Shown one piece after another: positions 8,610-18,350 of a DNA stretch of 64,000 nucleotides (the stretch's first letter is position 1; every line of letters starts with the position of its first letter). A program made the translations under genes and the position numbers. This DNA comes from Lachnospiraceae bacterium (GTDB taxonomy: Bacteria > Bacillota > Clostridia > Lachnospirales > Lachnospiraceae): the NCBI GenBank assembly GCA_031272185.1, contig JAISUG010000017.1, positions 1-64,000 on the forward strand, read 5' to 3'. The notes under the pieces were generated by a model. It ran no database searches. It saw nothing but the letters and a program-made list of their open reading frames with translations, and was not told the origin of the DNA.

Positions 8610-10904
8610 TCACTCGTCCAGGTCCTCGAACTCCACGTCGTCCGCATCCTCCGGGTCGCCGCCCCTCATATAGTGCTCCTCCGGGGTGATCCTGCCGGGT
8701 TTGGCCGGCGTCACACGTGCCCTGGAATGCCCAGGGCCGACAGGCCCTAGGCCGACAGGCCCTAGGCCGGCAGCCCCATATGCAGATGTGCCGGCACCGC
8801 CTACCCCGCCAGCTCCGGCGCCGCCAACTGCGCCAACTCCGGCGCCGCCGTTGCCGCCGATGTCTTGCCCGCCTAGGGCTGTGGCGCCGCCCGCGCCCTG
8901 GGCGAAACCGGTGCTGCCCCGGCCTTGGGTGCCGGCGGTGCCCATCGGCCTGTAAGAGTCGTCGCCCCGCCCCCCACCGGCGTCAGCGGGTGCGGTGTTC
9001 CTGCCCGTCTGCGACAATCCATCCCGGGCGGCGCCGGGATCTGCGCGCCGCACTTCCCTGCGCACCACCGGGGAACCAGCCACCTGCCTGTCGCCGCCGC
9101 TGCTTGCGCCGCTTCTGATCCCATACCCGCTTCCGCCCCCAACCACGGGGCCGCCGTCGCCGCGCCTCACTTCCCCTGAGCCGCCCGAAACGCCAACGGA
9201 CCCGCTGCCGATGGCACCGCCTGAAACGCCCCTGACCCCTCCGCCGAGGGCGCCGCCCGAAACGCCACCGGAGCCGCTACCGGCTGCACTGCCTGAAACG
9301 CCCGCGGGGCCGACGTTTGTGCCTCCCCGTCTCACTTCCCTCGCACCGCCCGCAGCCCCGCCCCTTGCGCCGGCGTAGGAATCCGGGCGTGTGGTGCGGC
9401 TGGTATGGTAGACGGGCTTGTCCAGGTCATCGTCGCCCCCGTCATCGTCGTCGTCATCGTCATAACCATCGTCGTCGCCGTCATCGTAATCATCGTCTTC
9501 CATGGCGGCGCGCCTGCGCCTGCCCCGCCCATTGAGCACCAATGCGATCAGTATGATGATCAGCACCGCGGCCAGCGCCAGCAGACCGATTAGCAGCACC
9601 TTGTTTTTCGCGCCTTTGATTTTCTCGATGAGCCCCGCGAAGAAGCCGGGTTCGTCGCCGCCGTCGCCATCGGGGGAACCCGCCACCGTCACCACGGTGG
9701 GCTCGAAATACCGCTGTATGGTCCGCTCCCGGTTGTCATACCGGTAGAACCCTTTCTTGCCTTCCCAGTTCATGGCATAGAACACGTAGTAGTCCGAATT
9801 GGCCGTATCCAGCCACGCCGTCACGGTCTGGTTCAGGATCTTCACCTGCGTCTCTTTGAGCCCCGCGGGGATCGCCACGGAAGCGTCAGGGGACAGTATG
9901 ACCAATGACTTTTTCGCTGTCTCCAGGGGCACGTATGGCGCAAACGTGCCCGCTACGGTGTCATAGATGTAAAATGCGCCCTGGGCTTCGGCGTCGATCA
10001 GGTAGACCAAAGTCAGGTCGCGCTCCAACCCCCGGCCGATGGATATGTTTTTTCCCTCATAAGTATACTTTTGTTTTTCGAAACCTTCGGGCAATGCCGT
10101 CTCGTTCCAAGTGGAGACCAAGGTGTACGCGGCGTCCCCGATGTTCACCGTGAAATCCGCGGCGTCCCCGCCGTCGTCCGCACCCGCGGCCTTGAATGCG
10201 GCGATCTGGTAGGTGCGCACGGTCACGCCGTCCTGCGCCGTCACCGTGACCTGTATCTTGTTCTCGCCCTGGGCCAGCTGGTCCGCCCCGGTGACCACCA
10301 CACGGGCCACGTCACCGGCCTTGGCCGTGGCGCTGATGATGATTTTCTCCACATCCGCGCCCACCGACAGGCGGTACTCCATCACATCGGGGGAAAACAC
10401 CGGCTCCAGTGTGCCCGGCGAAACGATGAGTTCGGAGAGCTCCGCGATACTGGAATAGTTTTCCAATGCATTGACGGTAATGGTAGACTGGCCTTCCCTG
10501 TCGATGGAGATCGGCTGGTTGTCATAGCTGTATATCTCCGGCGTGGTGCCCACATGCACCTGGGTGGTCCCAGCCTGGAGCGCGGTGAATTTCAGCGAAT
10601 AGCGCATTTCCTTCAGGCTGCTGGACGTGGCCGAGTCAAATATCTTGATGGAACCCGCCCCGCCGCTGGCGCTCTCCCCGCTCACAAACGTCAGGGCCTC
10701 CGGGTCATAGGTCAGCATGATGGTGGCTTTACCCAAGGACGCATCGGAGCTGGCGACCTTGACCGTGACGCTGAACGTCTCGCCCACAGACGTGGACGGG
10801 TCGGAAAAGGAGATGACCACGCCCGCAAATGCGCTGGCGGCGGACATCCCCGCCATGACAAACGCCAGAAACAGTATCGCCGCATATTTCCTCAAACGCA
10901 ACAT
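8610..10904 (-). CDS. Secreted cohesin / cadherin-like membrane protein with acidic and Gly-rich tail
   Basis: The 764-residue protein has a signal peptide (about 1-27, ending ASAFA), a cohesin-type domain (about 29-146) with the LTYDPEAL strand motif, and a cadherin-like beta-sandwich domain (about 155-238). An unassigned extracellular region follows, then one membrane helix (about 436-458) with a basic stop-transfer RGRRRR. The remaining 300 residues are a run of Asp followed by Gly/Ser/Ala/Arg-rich low complexity, closing with an acidic end, DDVEFEDLDE. GAGG lies 6 bases before the ATG. The gene follows the SH3/glucosaminidase gene after 87 bases, a pairing seen in Lachnospiraceae, so a shared role at the cell wall is likely. 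No dockerin partner is visible in the window. The tail length is exceptional and probably disordered. Confidence 0.78.
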   Translation of the reverse strand: MLRLRKYAAILFLAFVMAGMSAASAFAGVVISFSDPSTSVGETFSVTVKVASSDASLGKATIMLTYDPEALTFVSGESASGGAGSIKIFDSATSSSLKEMRYSLKFTALQAGTTQVHVGTTPEIYSYDNQPISIDREGQSTITVNALENYSSIAELSELIVSPGTLEPVFSPDVMEYRLSVGADVEKIIISATAKAGDVARVVVTGADQLAQGENKIQVTVTAQDGVTVRTYQIAAFKAAGADDGGDAADFTVNIGDAAYTLVSTWNETALPEGFEKQKYTYEGKNISIGRGLERDLTLVYLIDAEAQGAFYIYDTVAGTFAPYVPLETAKKSLVILSPDASVAIPAGLKETQVKILNQTVTAWLDTANSDYYVFYAMNWEGKKGFYRYDNRERTIQRYFEPTVVTVAGSPDGDGGDEPGFFAGLIEKIKGAKNKVLLIGLLALAAVLIIILIALVLNGRGRRRRAAMEDDDYDDGDDDGYDDDDDDDGGDDDLDKPVYHTSRTTRPDSYAGARGGAAGGAREVRRGGTNVGPAGVSGSAAGSGSGGVSGGALGGGVRGVSGGAIGSGSVGVSGGSGEVRRGDGGPVVGGGSGYGIRSGASSGGDRQVAGSPVVRREVRRADPGAARDGLSQTGRNTAPADAGGGRGDDSYRPMGTAGTQGRGSTGFAQGAGGATALGGQDIGGNGGAGVGAVGGAGAGGVGGAGTSAYGAAGLGPVGLGPVGPGHSRARVTPAKPGRITPEEHYMRGGDPEDADDVEFEDLDE

Positions 10905-10991
10905 AGCTACCTCACTTACTTTTTATCCCAACAGGTGCCCGAACTTGAGGCCCCGGCCACTTCTCCAATCCGAAACAGACCAAGGCCCCAC

Positions 10992-13946
10992 CTACCAGAC
11001 GACAGTCGTGACGTTGTTCCCGGGGGTGACCCCGGATGTCTCCGAAGAGCCTGCCGCCCCGGTCGAACCTGTCTGGGATGTGCCCGTCCCCGATCCCGGC
11101 GGCGCCGTACCCACTGTGCCAGACCCGTCTGTGCCGGACCCGCCTGAGGTCGAACCCGAGGAACTGACACCCGGCCCCACCTGGATGACCTGTGAATCCG
11201 TACCCGCCCCGGAGGCGCTGCCCGATCCGGGCGGGGCGCCGATGGCCGTCACGCCGGCGTCAGGCGACGACACGCCCGTACCTGCCCCGGAGCTGCCCTG
11301 GCGCACCACGTCGATGGTGTACGTGCGTATGGTGCCGTTCTTGGCGGTCACCGCCACTAAGATCTGGTTGTCGCCTTCCTTGAGCGTCACCAGCCCGGTC
11401 CCCGTGATGTAGGCGGTGGAATCCAGCGCCACCGCACCCACCTTCACCTGTGTGGTGTCGGGGCCCACAATCACGTCATAAGACAATGTATCACGGTTAA
11501 ACGTCGGTGTCAATGCGTGATTTTCCACAGTCAGCGCCGCAAGTTTGTTGTTGGGGCTGCCGTCCAGCATGGGCAGCGGGCTGTTGGCCGCCGGCATGTT
11601 GGTGTACACCGGGATCTTGAACTGCAGCGCGGTGGAGCGCAGCTGCGAGTCGAAAGCCCTCGCGAAAAGCGCCGACTCCGACGCCGCGCCCAGCACGTTG
11701 GTCATATATTGGTGCATGTAGAGCCTGTCGCCCTGCACGTTGAACTTTTTCAGGTAGAATGTGTCCTGCCCCGCGTTCACGTAGGTCTGGGCGTAGAAAA
11801 GCGCGCCCCCCAGGATGGACTTCTCGGGGCTGTTCCATGGCCGCAGGTAGCTGCCTGACTGGGATGCGTACCACAGCCCCCGCTGCACGGCGGTCATGTC
11901 GCCCGCCTGGTATGCCTCCACGTTGAAGAAGTTGTAATACCCCGTATATCCCGCCGCCGTGCCGCTGATGGAGTTGCTGGTACCCTTTGTGCCCTGCTCC
12001 TGCAGTATCATGGAAGCCAGCACATAGGGGCTGACCCCCGACTGCGCGGCCGCATTCATGATGATCTCCACGTAGTCCGCGGACCCGGAGAGCGCATTGG
12101 TGCCGGAGGTGCCTGCGGATGTGGAGCCTGTGCCCCCCGGCGCATCCGAAGAAACCGCGCCGGAATCCATGCCCGGCCCATAGTTGGTGACGCGCCTGAA
12201 AGTGGCGGCGGGGTCACTTCCCCGGAGCGTCCCCTGGGCGCAGGCCCATGGCTGCACCCAAAGCGTGGTTTGCGCGGCAGCCAGGGCCAGGACGCCGGAG
12301 GATATCCGCCCGCCCACGAACACCTTTCCACCAGCCATGGCATAGTAGCCTACCTGGTTTTGGATCCCTGCCCGGGATGCGGCCATCATGTGCGCAGACA
12401 GACCAGCCTGCGCCCGGGCTTTCGCCAGTGCCGCCGGGGAAATGTACAGCAGGCCGCTCGCCTTGGATGCCCCACCGGCGCCGCCGCCAAACGTATCATA
12501 GCCGTATTCCCGGGAGTTGCCAGCACTGCCATCTGTACCACTGCCGGCGCCGCCGCCAAACGTATCATAGCCGTATTCCCGGGAGTTGCCGGCCCCGCCA
12601 TCTGTGCCGCTTCCGGCCCCGCCGGGTTCATACCTCACACCGCCTGCCCCGGGCGCCATCTGGTACACGCCGTAGTCGGTGGCCCCGCCAGTCTGGCTCT
12701 GGGGCGCGGATCCCGTGGTCGACTTGCCCTGGCCCGCGGTCTGGCTCTGGGGCGCGGACTGGCTTTGGCCCTGGGGCGCGGACTGGGTCTGGGTCTGGGT
12801 TTGTGTCTGGGATGCGCCTCCCGCGGCCGACCCATATCCGGGAGCCGCCTGGTCCCCGGTGACCACCTGGGGCACGGAGCCCTCGCCGGATGCGGATCCC
12901 GACGTCGCGGATGCCGCGCCGGAACCTGCCCCGCCGGAAACGTTGCCGGATGACGTGGCGCCACCCGGCGCCACCCCGACGGTGGCGCTGCCCGAACCGC
13001 TTCCGGCGCCACTTGATGAAACACCTGAAGACGTGCCCGCCCCCGATGTCGCACCCGTCCCGGAAGCGCCCCCGCTTTGGAGACCCGGGGCGTAACCCGG
13101 GCCGTACCCCACCGCCTCGCCGTCCTGGCTGTATCCGGTGGTGTCCGGCGTGATGCTCACCACGGAGCCGTCCGCCTGGGTGCCGCTTGCCAGGAAAGTA
13201 TTGTTCACGATCTTCAAAAGGCCGTCCTTGGTGTGCAGGTTCTGGTCGTATTGGTGAGCCAGGAATTGGAAAATGTACGTTTCGTCCAGGAAATTGCGCG
13301 GGTCCATGTAGTGCCGGATCAGCCCCTCCGACGCGGCGACCCAGGTGGCCCCGTCAAAACCCGGCCAGGTGCTGCTGGTCCAGTCATATGCGCCGTCGGC
13401 GATGGATTTCCAGGAAGACTTGTTTTCGGTATGCACCAGGTTGCGCCCGATGACGCTCTCGTTCTGGACGGCTGTTTCCCAGTCCAGGTTCAGGTGCTGG
13501 GCCACGAACACCCAGCTGGGGTACTGGGCGTGGAGTTCCCGCAGGCCTTCCTTGTAGCTCTCCGGGAAGCCCTGGCGGGTCAGGTACTCTTCGAATGTCG
13601 GGTCATTGGAATAGGCGGTGGAAAACTTGATGTAGCTCTGGGACACGAACCCCGCCTGGGTCTGCCCCGCATCGTCCGTGAAGCGGATCTCATACCACAG
13701 CGCGCCGTCGGATGCGGTGTCCTCGCCTATCACCGTCACGGCCGCGCCTTTGGTGAGCGTGGTCAGCTTCGTGTATGTGGTGCCTGGGCCGGTGCGCACG
13801 TTCAATGTGGATGCGGAAACAGTCGCCGAGCGGACCGCATACGCATATGCCGTCCCGGGGGGCGCCACCACATGAAAAGCCACATTGAAAAAAAGCACCA
13901 GGGCGCACCCAAAGGCAAAACTGCGCCTCAAACTCTGTATATCCAT
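10992..13946 (-). CDS. SH3b and glucosaminidase-domain cell-wall hydrolase with cadherin-like domain
   Basis: I chose the ATG at 13946 because GGAG stands 9 bases upstream; the in-frame ATG at 13955 directly abuts that site. The 984-residue product has a signal peptide (about 1-35), an SH3b domain (LNVRTGPGTTYTKL) and a conserved N-terminal region (YPSWVFVAQHLNLDWETAV). About 270 residues of Gly/Ser/Gln-rich linker follow, then a glucosaminidase-type domain (VSPYVLASMILQEQGT, where the Glu is the probable catalytic acid), a cadherin-like domain and a Gly/Ser tail. It probably cleaves peptidoglycan outside the cell. The linker includes a 23-residue unit repeated (GNSREYGYDTFGGGAGSG), a 69-base repeat at DNA level near 12471 and 12540. 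Linker length is far above what the family needs. Confidence 0.78.
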   Translation of the reverse strand: MDIQSLRRSFAFGCALVLFFNVAFHVVAPPGTAYAYAVRSATVSASTLNVRTGPGTTYTKLTTLTKGAAVTVIGEDTASDGALWYEIRFTDDAGQTQAGFVSQSYIKFSTAYSNDPTFEEYLTRQGFPESYKEGLRELHAQYPSWVFVAQHLNLDWETAVQNESVIGRNLVHTENKSSWKSIADGAYDWTSSTWPGFDGATWVAASEGLIRHYMDPRNFLDETYIFQFLAHQYDQNLHTKDGLLKIVNNTFLASGTQADGSVVSITPDTTGYSQDGEAVGYGPGYAPGLQSGGASGTGATSGAGTSSGVSSSGAGSGSGSATVGVAPGGATSSGNVSGGAGSGAASATSGSASGEGSVPQVVTGDQAAPGYGSAAGGASQTQTQTQTQSAPQGQSQSAPQSQTAGQGKSTTGSAPQSQTGGATDYGVYQMAPGAGGVRYEPGGAGSGTDGGAGNSREYGYDTFGGGAGSGTDGSAGNSREYGYDTFGGGAGGASKASGLLYISPAALAKARAQAGLSAHMMAASRAGIQNQVGYYAMAGGKVFVGGRISSGVLALAAAQTTLWVQPWACAQGTLRGSDPAATFRRVTNYGPGMDSGAVSSDAPGGTGSTSAGTSGTNALSGSADYVEIIMNAAAQSGVSPYVLASMILQEQGTKGTSNSISGTAAGYTGYYNFFNVEAYQAGDMTAVQRGLWYASQSGSYLRPWNSPEKSILGGALFYAQTYVNAGQDTFYLKKFNVQGDRLYMHQYMTNVLGAASESALFARAFDSQLRSTALQFKIPVYTNMPAANSPLPMLDGSPNNKLAALTVENHALTPTFNRDTLSYDVIVGPDTTQVKVGAVALDSTAYITGTGLVTLKEGDNQILVAVTAKNGTIRTYTIDVVRQGSSGAGTGVSSPDAGVTAIGAPPGSGSASGAGTDSQVIQVGPGVSSSGSTSGGSGTDGSGTVGTAPPGSGTGTSQTGSTGAAGSSETSGVTPGNNVTTVVW

Positions 13947-13987
13947 GTAAGCCATCTCCAGGTCAAAATGGAAAGTCGCATGACGTC

Positions 13988-14017
13988 ATTATAAATCCAT
14001 TTGCCTTGACTCGTCAA
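13988..14017 (-). promoter_or_regulatory. Sigma-A promoter for the SH3/glucosaminidase and cohesin genes
   Basis: On the minus strand TTGACG (14017-14012) is separated by 18 bases from TATAAT (13993-13988). It lies about 40 bases before the chosen start at 13946. Confidence 0.75.
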
Positions 14018-14147
14018 CCGATTTTGCGAAACTTTGGGAATATTCAGCGTTCTGATAGAAAATTTTAAGTTTGTAGATACAAAAGTCCAGATTCCGTGCG
14101 CCGGGCGTCCGCGCCGGTCACTTCGGCGCCGGGGCAGGGCCGAACCC

Positions 14148-14984
14148 CTACCCCAGAAAGAACCGCCCCACGTCAGCCACGGTCTTTGCGATGGCGTCCG
14201 CGCCGGCCTCTTCCAGCTCCTCGCGGGTGCCGTATCCATAGAGCACGCCCAATGACTTGATGCCGCACGCCTTGGCGCCCAGGATGTCATAGTTGCGGTC
14301 GCCCACCATCCAGATTTCAGCAGGCTCACCGACCGGATCCTCACAGGTTGCTTGACCGGGACCAGACTGGCTGCCACCGCCCGGCTCTGGGCCCTGCAGC
14401 GCCCCCTGCGCACCGTTTCCGGCGTGCACACTCCCGCCACCCGCATTATAGATTTCCCCTGAGTCTTGTCGGCGGGGCTTCGCAGGGGTATCGCCCGACT
14501 CAGGGCTCTGTCCGGCCGCCAGCCCGCACGCCCCCATCACATGCCGGATCACCGCCTCCTTGGTGTCGCGCCCCCCGTCCAGGAGCGCGCCCCCCACCAG
14601 GTCGAAATATGGCGCCAGCCCGAAGTGTTCGATGATCTCCCTGGCGAAAGGCTCCGGCTTTGATGTGGCGACCATCGTAGCGAAGCCATGGGCACGCAGC
14701 GCGCCCAGCACCTCCGGTATGCCCGGGTACACAGAGTTCTCGAACTTCCCGATAGGGTTGTAGTATTCCCTGTACTTCGCTATGGCGGTAGGCACCTTCC
14801 ATTCGTCCATCCCGCATATCACGGAAAAGCTGTGGCGCAGCGACGGCCCCACCATGAGCCGCATCTTATCATCGCCCACCTCGCCGAACCCAAAATAATC
14901 CAGCGCATACCGGATGGAGTTGGCGATACCCGGGTACGAGTCCGTCAAAGTGCCATCCAGGTCGAAAAAAACCGCTTTTTTCAT
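14148..14984 (-). CDS. HAD-family phosphatase (phosphoglycolate phosphatase-like) with inserted Gly-rich loop
   Basis: The start at 14984 has GGGGGG 7 bases upstream. The protein (278 residues) has HAD motif I FFDLDGTLTD (about 6-15), motif II in TMVATSKP (about 103-110), the conserved Lys near 142 and motif IV WMVGDRNYDILGAK (about 225-238). It is class IA, related to phosphoglycolate phosphatases, and acts in the cytoplasm on an unknown small phosphate ester. Residues about 156-221, between the conserved Lys region and motif IV, form a Gly/Gln/Pro/Ser-rich insertion absent from normal members, which are near 215 residues. All catalytic motifs survive, so the protein is probably active. No operon partner is obvious. 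Confidence 0.85.
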   Translation of the reverse strand: MKKAVFFDLDGTLTDSYPGIANSIRYALDYFGFGEVGDDKMRLMVGPSLRHSFSVICGMDEWKVPTAIAKYREYYNPIGKFENSVYPGIPEVLGALRAHGFATMVATSKPEPFAREIIEHFGLAPYFDLVGGALLDGGRDTKEAVIRHVMGACGLAAGQSPESGDTPAKPRRQDSGEIYNAGGGSVHAGNGAQGALQGPEPGGGSQSGPGQATCEDPVGEPAEIWMVGDRNYDILGAKACGIKSLGVLYGYGTREELEEAGADAIAKTVADVGRFFLG

Positions 14985-15200
14985 GTCCATGCCCCCCGTA
15001 AACAAGGCCACAGCGTCGAATATGCCCCGTTGAACGCCGTCTGCCAGCCATGCTCCCCGTAAAAAGCAACACCGCCACAGCGCAACCGCCCCCCATCAGG
15101 ACAGTACGCAACGCTTCAGCCCCCCGAACACAAATGCCGCCGGGCGCCGCACCTGCGCTACAGATGCACGCCCGACGGCCATTTTCCGCTTCATCTGACC

Positions 15201-15255
15201 TATGCCCGAGAGCGGAAACTCTTTCCATATCTGTGCGGTCTATTCGCCGCCACGC
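15201..15255. repeat. Half copy of a 161-bp palindromic element
   Basis: The sequence starting TATGCCCGAGAGCGGAAACT closely matches the left arm of the palindromic element at 28601-28761 for about 53 bases. The right arm is missing. It sits just after the pckG stop, in a 295-base gap that otherwise shows nothing. Confidence 0.75.
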
Positions 15256-15279
15256 TGCGTGGGTCAGAATCAGCTCCGC

Positions 15280-17100
15280 TTACGCCTCCAGCCTCTTCTC
15301 GATGGCTTCCAGCTCGCCGTAGAGTTCCTTGGGCAGCTTGTCGCCGAACTTCGGGTAGTGGTTCTCCCGCACGTCCGCGATTTCAGCTTTCCAGCCCTCG
15401 ATGTCCACTTTCAGCAGCTCTTTCATGTCCGCCTCGCTTACGCCATCGGGCCTGACTATGGCATCCGGCGTGGGCAATGTGCCGATGGGCGTCTCCACGG
15501 CGCCGCCCTTGCCGTCGCAGCGGTCGAATATCCACGCCAGCACCCGGGAGTTGTCCCCGTAGCCCGGCCAGATGAACTTGCCTGCCTCGTTCTTGCGGAA
15601 CCAGTTCACGAAAAAGATCTTCGGGAGCTTGTCCGGCGTGGACTTCTGGCCGATTTCCAGCCAATGCTTGAAGTAGTCGCCCATGTTATACCCGCAGAAG
15701 GGCAGCATGGCGAATGGGTCGCGGCGGATGGTGCCCGCTTTCACGTCCAGGGCCGCTGCGGTGACCTCGCTGCCCACGATGGAACCCATGAACACGCCAT
15801 GGACCCAGCTCTTGGCCTCATTGACCAGGGGGATGGTCTTCGGGCGGCGCCCGCCGAACAGGAACGCAGAGATCGGCACCCCGTTGGGGTCCTGCCACTC
15901 GTCCGCGATGGCCGGGCACTGGCTGGCCGGTGCGGTGAAACGGCTGTTGGGGTGCGCCGCAGGGGGCTGTTCCTTGTTGCCTTTGTCCTGGACCCACTCG
16001 TTGCCCTTCCAGTCGATGAGCTTGCCGGGTGCGTCGTACCCGATGCCCTCCCACCACACATCCTTGTCCTCGGTCATGGCCACGTTGGTGTAGATGGTGT
16101 TCTTCTTGATGGATTCCATGGCGTTGTGGTTGGACTCGTCGTTGGTGCCCGGCGCCACGCCGAAGAACCCAGCCTCGGGGTTGATGGCGTAGAGCCTGCC
16201 GTCCTTGCCGAACTTCATCCAGGCGATGTCGTCGCCCACCGTCTCCACTTTCCAGCCCGGGAGCGTGGGGATGAGCATGGCCAGGTTCGTCTTGCCGCAG
16301 GCGGAGGGGAACGCGCCGGTGATGTATTTCACCTCGCCCTGCGGGTTGGTGATCTTCAGGATGAGCATATGCTCCGCGAGCCAGCCCTCGTCACGCGCCA
16401 GCACTGATGCGATGCGCAGCGCCAGGCACTTCTTGCCCAGGAGGGCGTTGCCGCCGTACCCGGAGCCGTAGGACCAGATCTCCCGGGTCTCCGGGAAATG
16501 GGAGATGTACTTCTGCTCGATGGGGGCGCAGGGCCATTTGCCGTCGTCGCTTTCGCCGGGGGCCAGGGGTTTGCCCACGCTGTGCCAGCAAGGCACGTAC
16601 TCGCCGTCAGCGCCCAGCACGTCCAGCACCTTGGTGCCCACCCGGGCCATGATGTGCATGTTCGCCACCACGTAGGGGGAATCGGTGAGCTGCACGCCTA
16701 TCTTCGCTATGCCCGAACCCACAGGCCCCATGGAATAGGGGATCACGTACATCGTACGCCCCTTCATGGAACCCCTGTAGAGGTCAGTCATGGTCGCTTT
16801 CAATTCCTTGGGGTCGCACCAGTTGTTGGTGGGCCCGGCGTCCTCCTGCTTTTCGGAGGCGATGTAGGTGCGGGCCTCCACACGCGCCACGTCCGACGGG
16901 TCGGAGCGGAACAGCACGCAGCCCGGTTTCTTTTCGGGGTTGAGCACCGTGCCCAGTTTCGAATCCACCAGCAGCTTGATCATCTTGTCATACTCTGCCT
17001 TGCTGCCGTCGCACACTTCTACCGCATCGGGGGCCATGAGAGCCGCCGACTCCTTCACCCACTTTTTCAGGCGGCCATGCTTCAGCTGTTCCACTGTCAT
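15280..17100 (-). CDS. pckG: Phosphoenolpyruvate carboxykinase (GTP)
   Basis: The enzyme interconverts oxaloacetate plus GTP with phosphoenolpyruvate, CO2 and GDP in the cytoplasm; in anaerobes it often runs toward oxaloacetate. The ATG at 17100 has AAGGAGG 9 bases upstream; a further ATG 11 codons upstream has no such site. The 606 residues match the usual length. The GTP-type signature [15 protein letters not shown] (about 264-278, P-loop), [15 protein letters not shown] and [15 protein letters not shown] are present. It has its own promoter (17220-17248) and a leader of about 110 bases with two potential hairpins. It is followed by a half copy of a dispersed palindrome. Confidence 0.96.
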   Translation of the reverse strand: MTVEQLKHGRLKKWVKESAALMAPDAVEVCDGSKAEYDKMIKLLVDSKLGTVLNPEKKPGCVLFRSDPSDVARVEARTYIASEKQEDAGPTNNWCDPKELKATMTDLYRGSMKGRTMYVIPYSMGPVGSGIAKIGVQLTDSPYVVANMHIMARVGTKVLDVLGADGEYVPCWHSVGKPLAPGESDDGKWPCAPIEQKYISHFPETREIWSYGSGYGGNALLGKKCLALRIASVLARDEGWLAEHMLILKITNPQGEVKYITGAFPSACGKTNLAMLIPTLPGWKVETVGDDIAWMKFGKDGRLYAINPEAGFFGVAPGTNDESNHNAMESIKKNTIYTNVAMTEDKDVWWEGIGYDAPGKLIDWKGNEWVQDKGNKEQPPAAHPNSRFTAPASQCPAIADEWQDPNGVPISAFLFGGRRPKTIPLVNEAKSWVHGVFMGSIVGSEVTAAALDVKAGTIRRDPFAMLPFCGYNMGDYFKHWLEIGQKSTPDKLPKIFFVNWFRKNEAGKFIWPGYGDNSRVLAWIFDRCDGKGGAVETPIGTLPTPDAIVRPDGVSEADMKELLKVDIEGWKAEIADVRENHYPKFGDKLPKELYGELEAIEKRLEA

Positions 17101-17219
17101 ACGACGTATCCTCCTTGTATCCTGATGGCGCAAAGCGCCGGATAATTTTGCGGCCGGACCGTTTGCCTGTACCCTCCGGGTCTCCTACGGCCGCAAGCAC
17201 CAAATTGCCTTTTCGCACT

Positions 17220-17248
17220 ATCATAAGTCTTTTCAATGTGCAAGTCAA
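17220..17248 (-). promoter_or_regulatory. Sigma-A promoter for pckG
   Basis: On the minus strand TTGACT (17248-17243), 17 bases, then TATGAT (17225-17220). The leader carries the inverted repeat TTGCGGCC/GGCCGCAA and a small GGCGC/GCGCC hairpin before the ribosome site. Confidence 0.75.
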
Positions 17249-17431
17249 TTATCATTTTTCACGAAATATCATACATCCGCAAAAAAAACGCACAACTTCC
17301 GCACAATATGCGCAAAGCTGCACGCCTCACTTCACGTCTACATCTGCCCGACCGCCGGGACGCGGGCGGGATGCCACCCGGCCAGGTCCGTTCGCCCCCC
17401 CCCGGCAAAGCACCCGCCGCCAAGCCATTCG

Positions 17432-17460
17432 ACCACCGCCAGGCCGATCCCCGCCCCGCC
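17432..17460. repeat. 29-bp displaced copy of the histidine-kinase G-box sequence
   Basis: Positions 17432-17460 are identical over 29 bases to 17584-17612, which codes for GGAGIGLAVV in the kinase gene. The copy lies after the kinase stop and outside its frame. The rest of the 17249-17492 gap shows no gene. Confidence 0.7.
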
Positions 17461-17492
17461 ATGGGCTGCCCTGACTGCCCTGGCTTGCGCCC

Positions 17493-18296
17493 TCACTTCC
17501 GGAACCTCACAGTGAACTCGCTCCCTTTGCCCGGTTCGCTCACCGCGCTGACGCCCCCTCCGTGCGCCTCGGCAATGCGCTTCACCACCGCCAGGCCGAT
17601 CCCCGCCCCGCCCAGGCTGCGGTTGCGGGATTTGTCAGCGCGGTAGAACCTCTCGAAGATATGCGGCAGGTCCTCCGGGGGTATCCCCGCGCCGTTGTCC
17701 GACACCACCACCTCGCCGTACTTCCCCCGCTCCCGCACCGTGACGATTATCTCGCCCCCGCCGTATTTCTCCGCATTGGAACGCAGGTTTTCAAGCACCT
17801 GCGCGATGCGCCCCCTGTCCCCTGGCACCACCACGGGCTCTCCCCCGGCCGTGCCGAACACGCAGCGGGCCGCTTCCAGCAGGTCCACAGGCCCCATTTC
17901 CATGCCCAGCACGTCGCTTTCGGCCTTCGCCAGGCTCTCCATGTCAGCCACCAGTTTGGACAGGCGCTGTATATCGTCGTAGCATCCCCTTAGCCGCTGG
18001 GGCGTGGGTTCCAGCGCCCCCTCGGCAAAAGCTTCCAGGTTCGCGCTGATGGCGGTGATGGGGGTGCGCAGCTCGTGGGCCACATCCGCCGTGAGGCGTT
18101 TGCGCATCTCTTCCTGCTGCTCCAATTTGGAGATGTAGCGCCGGTTGAGTGACAACGTGAACAGCCCCCCCGCAACCAGCGCCAGCATAAGCGACACCAC
18201 GCAGGCGGTGTGGAGCATGTTGTTGTAAAATATCAGCCCCGCCAGCACGAAGAGCACCACCAGCCCCGGCAGGAAATATTTGATGAAATGTTTCAC
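17493..18296 (-). CDS. Sensor histidine kinase
   Basis: This 267-residue kinase has two membrane helices (about 8-26 and 30-48) with almost no extracellular loop. It then has the H-box ADVAHELRTPI (about 70-80), an N-box LRSNAEKYGG, G1 DNGAGIP, the F-box FERFYR and G2 GGAGIGLAVV. The tiny outside loop suggests sensing within the membrane or of the cell envelope, though no ligand can be named. It lies 54 bases downstream of the response regulator gene and is surely its partner. The N-box has Arg-Ser-Asn in place of the usual Leu-Ser-Asn but keeps the essential Asn. Confidence 0.92.
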   Translation of the reverse strand: MKHFIKYFLPGLVVLFVLAGLIFYNNMLHTACVVSLMLALVAGGLFTLSLNRRYISKLEQQEEMRKRLTADVAHELRTPITAISANLEAFAEGALEPTPQRLRGCYDDIQRLSKLVADMESLAKAESDVLGMEMGPVDLLEAARCVFGTAGGEPVVVPGDRGRIAQVLENLRSNAEKYGGGEIIVTVRERGKYGEVVVSDNGAGIPPEDLPHIFERFYRADKSRNRSLGGAGIGLAVVKRIAEAHGGGVSAVSEPGKGSEFTVRFRK

Positions 18297-18350
18297 CGGA
18301 CCGCCTCACTTATCATACTGACGCAAAACCGACATAGGGTGTGCGCCAAG

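Noticed and set aside
10071..11147. 358-codon plus-strand open frame
   Set aside because: Antisense to the cohesin-domain gene; composition is that of a reverse-strand shadow.
15202..16407. 401-codon plus-strand open frame
   Set aside because: Antisense to pckG, which is unmistakable on the minus strand.
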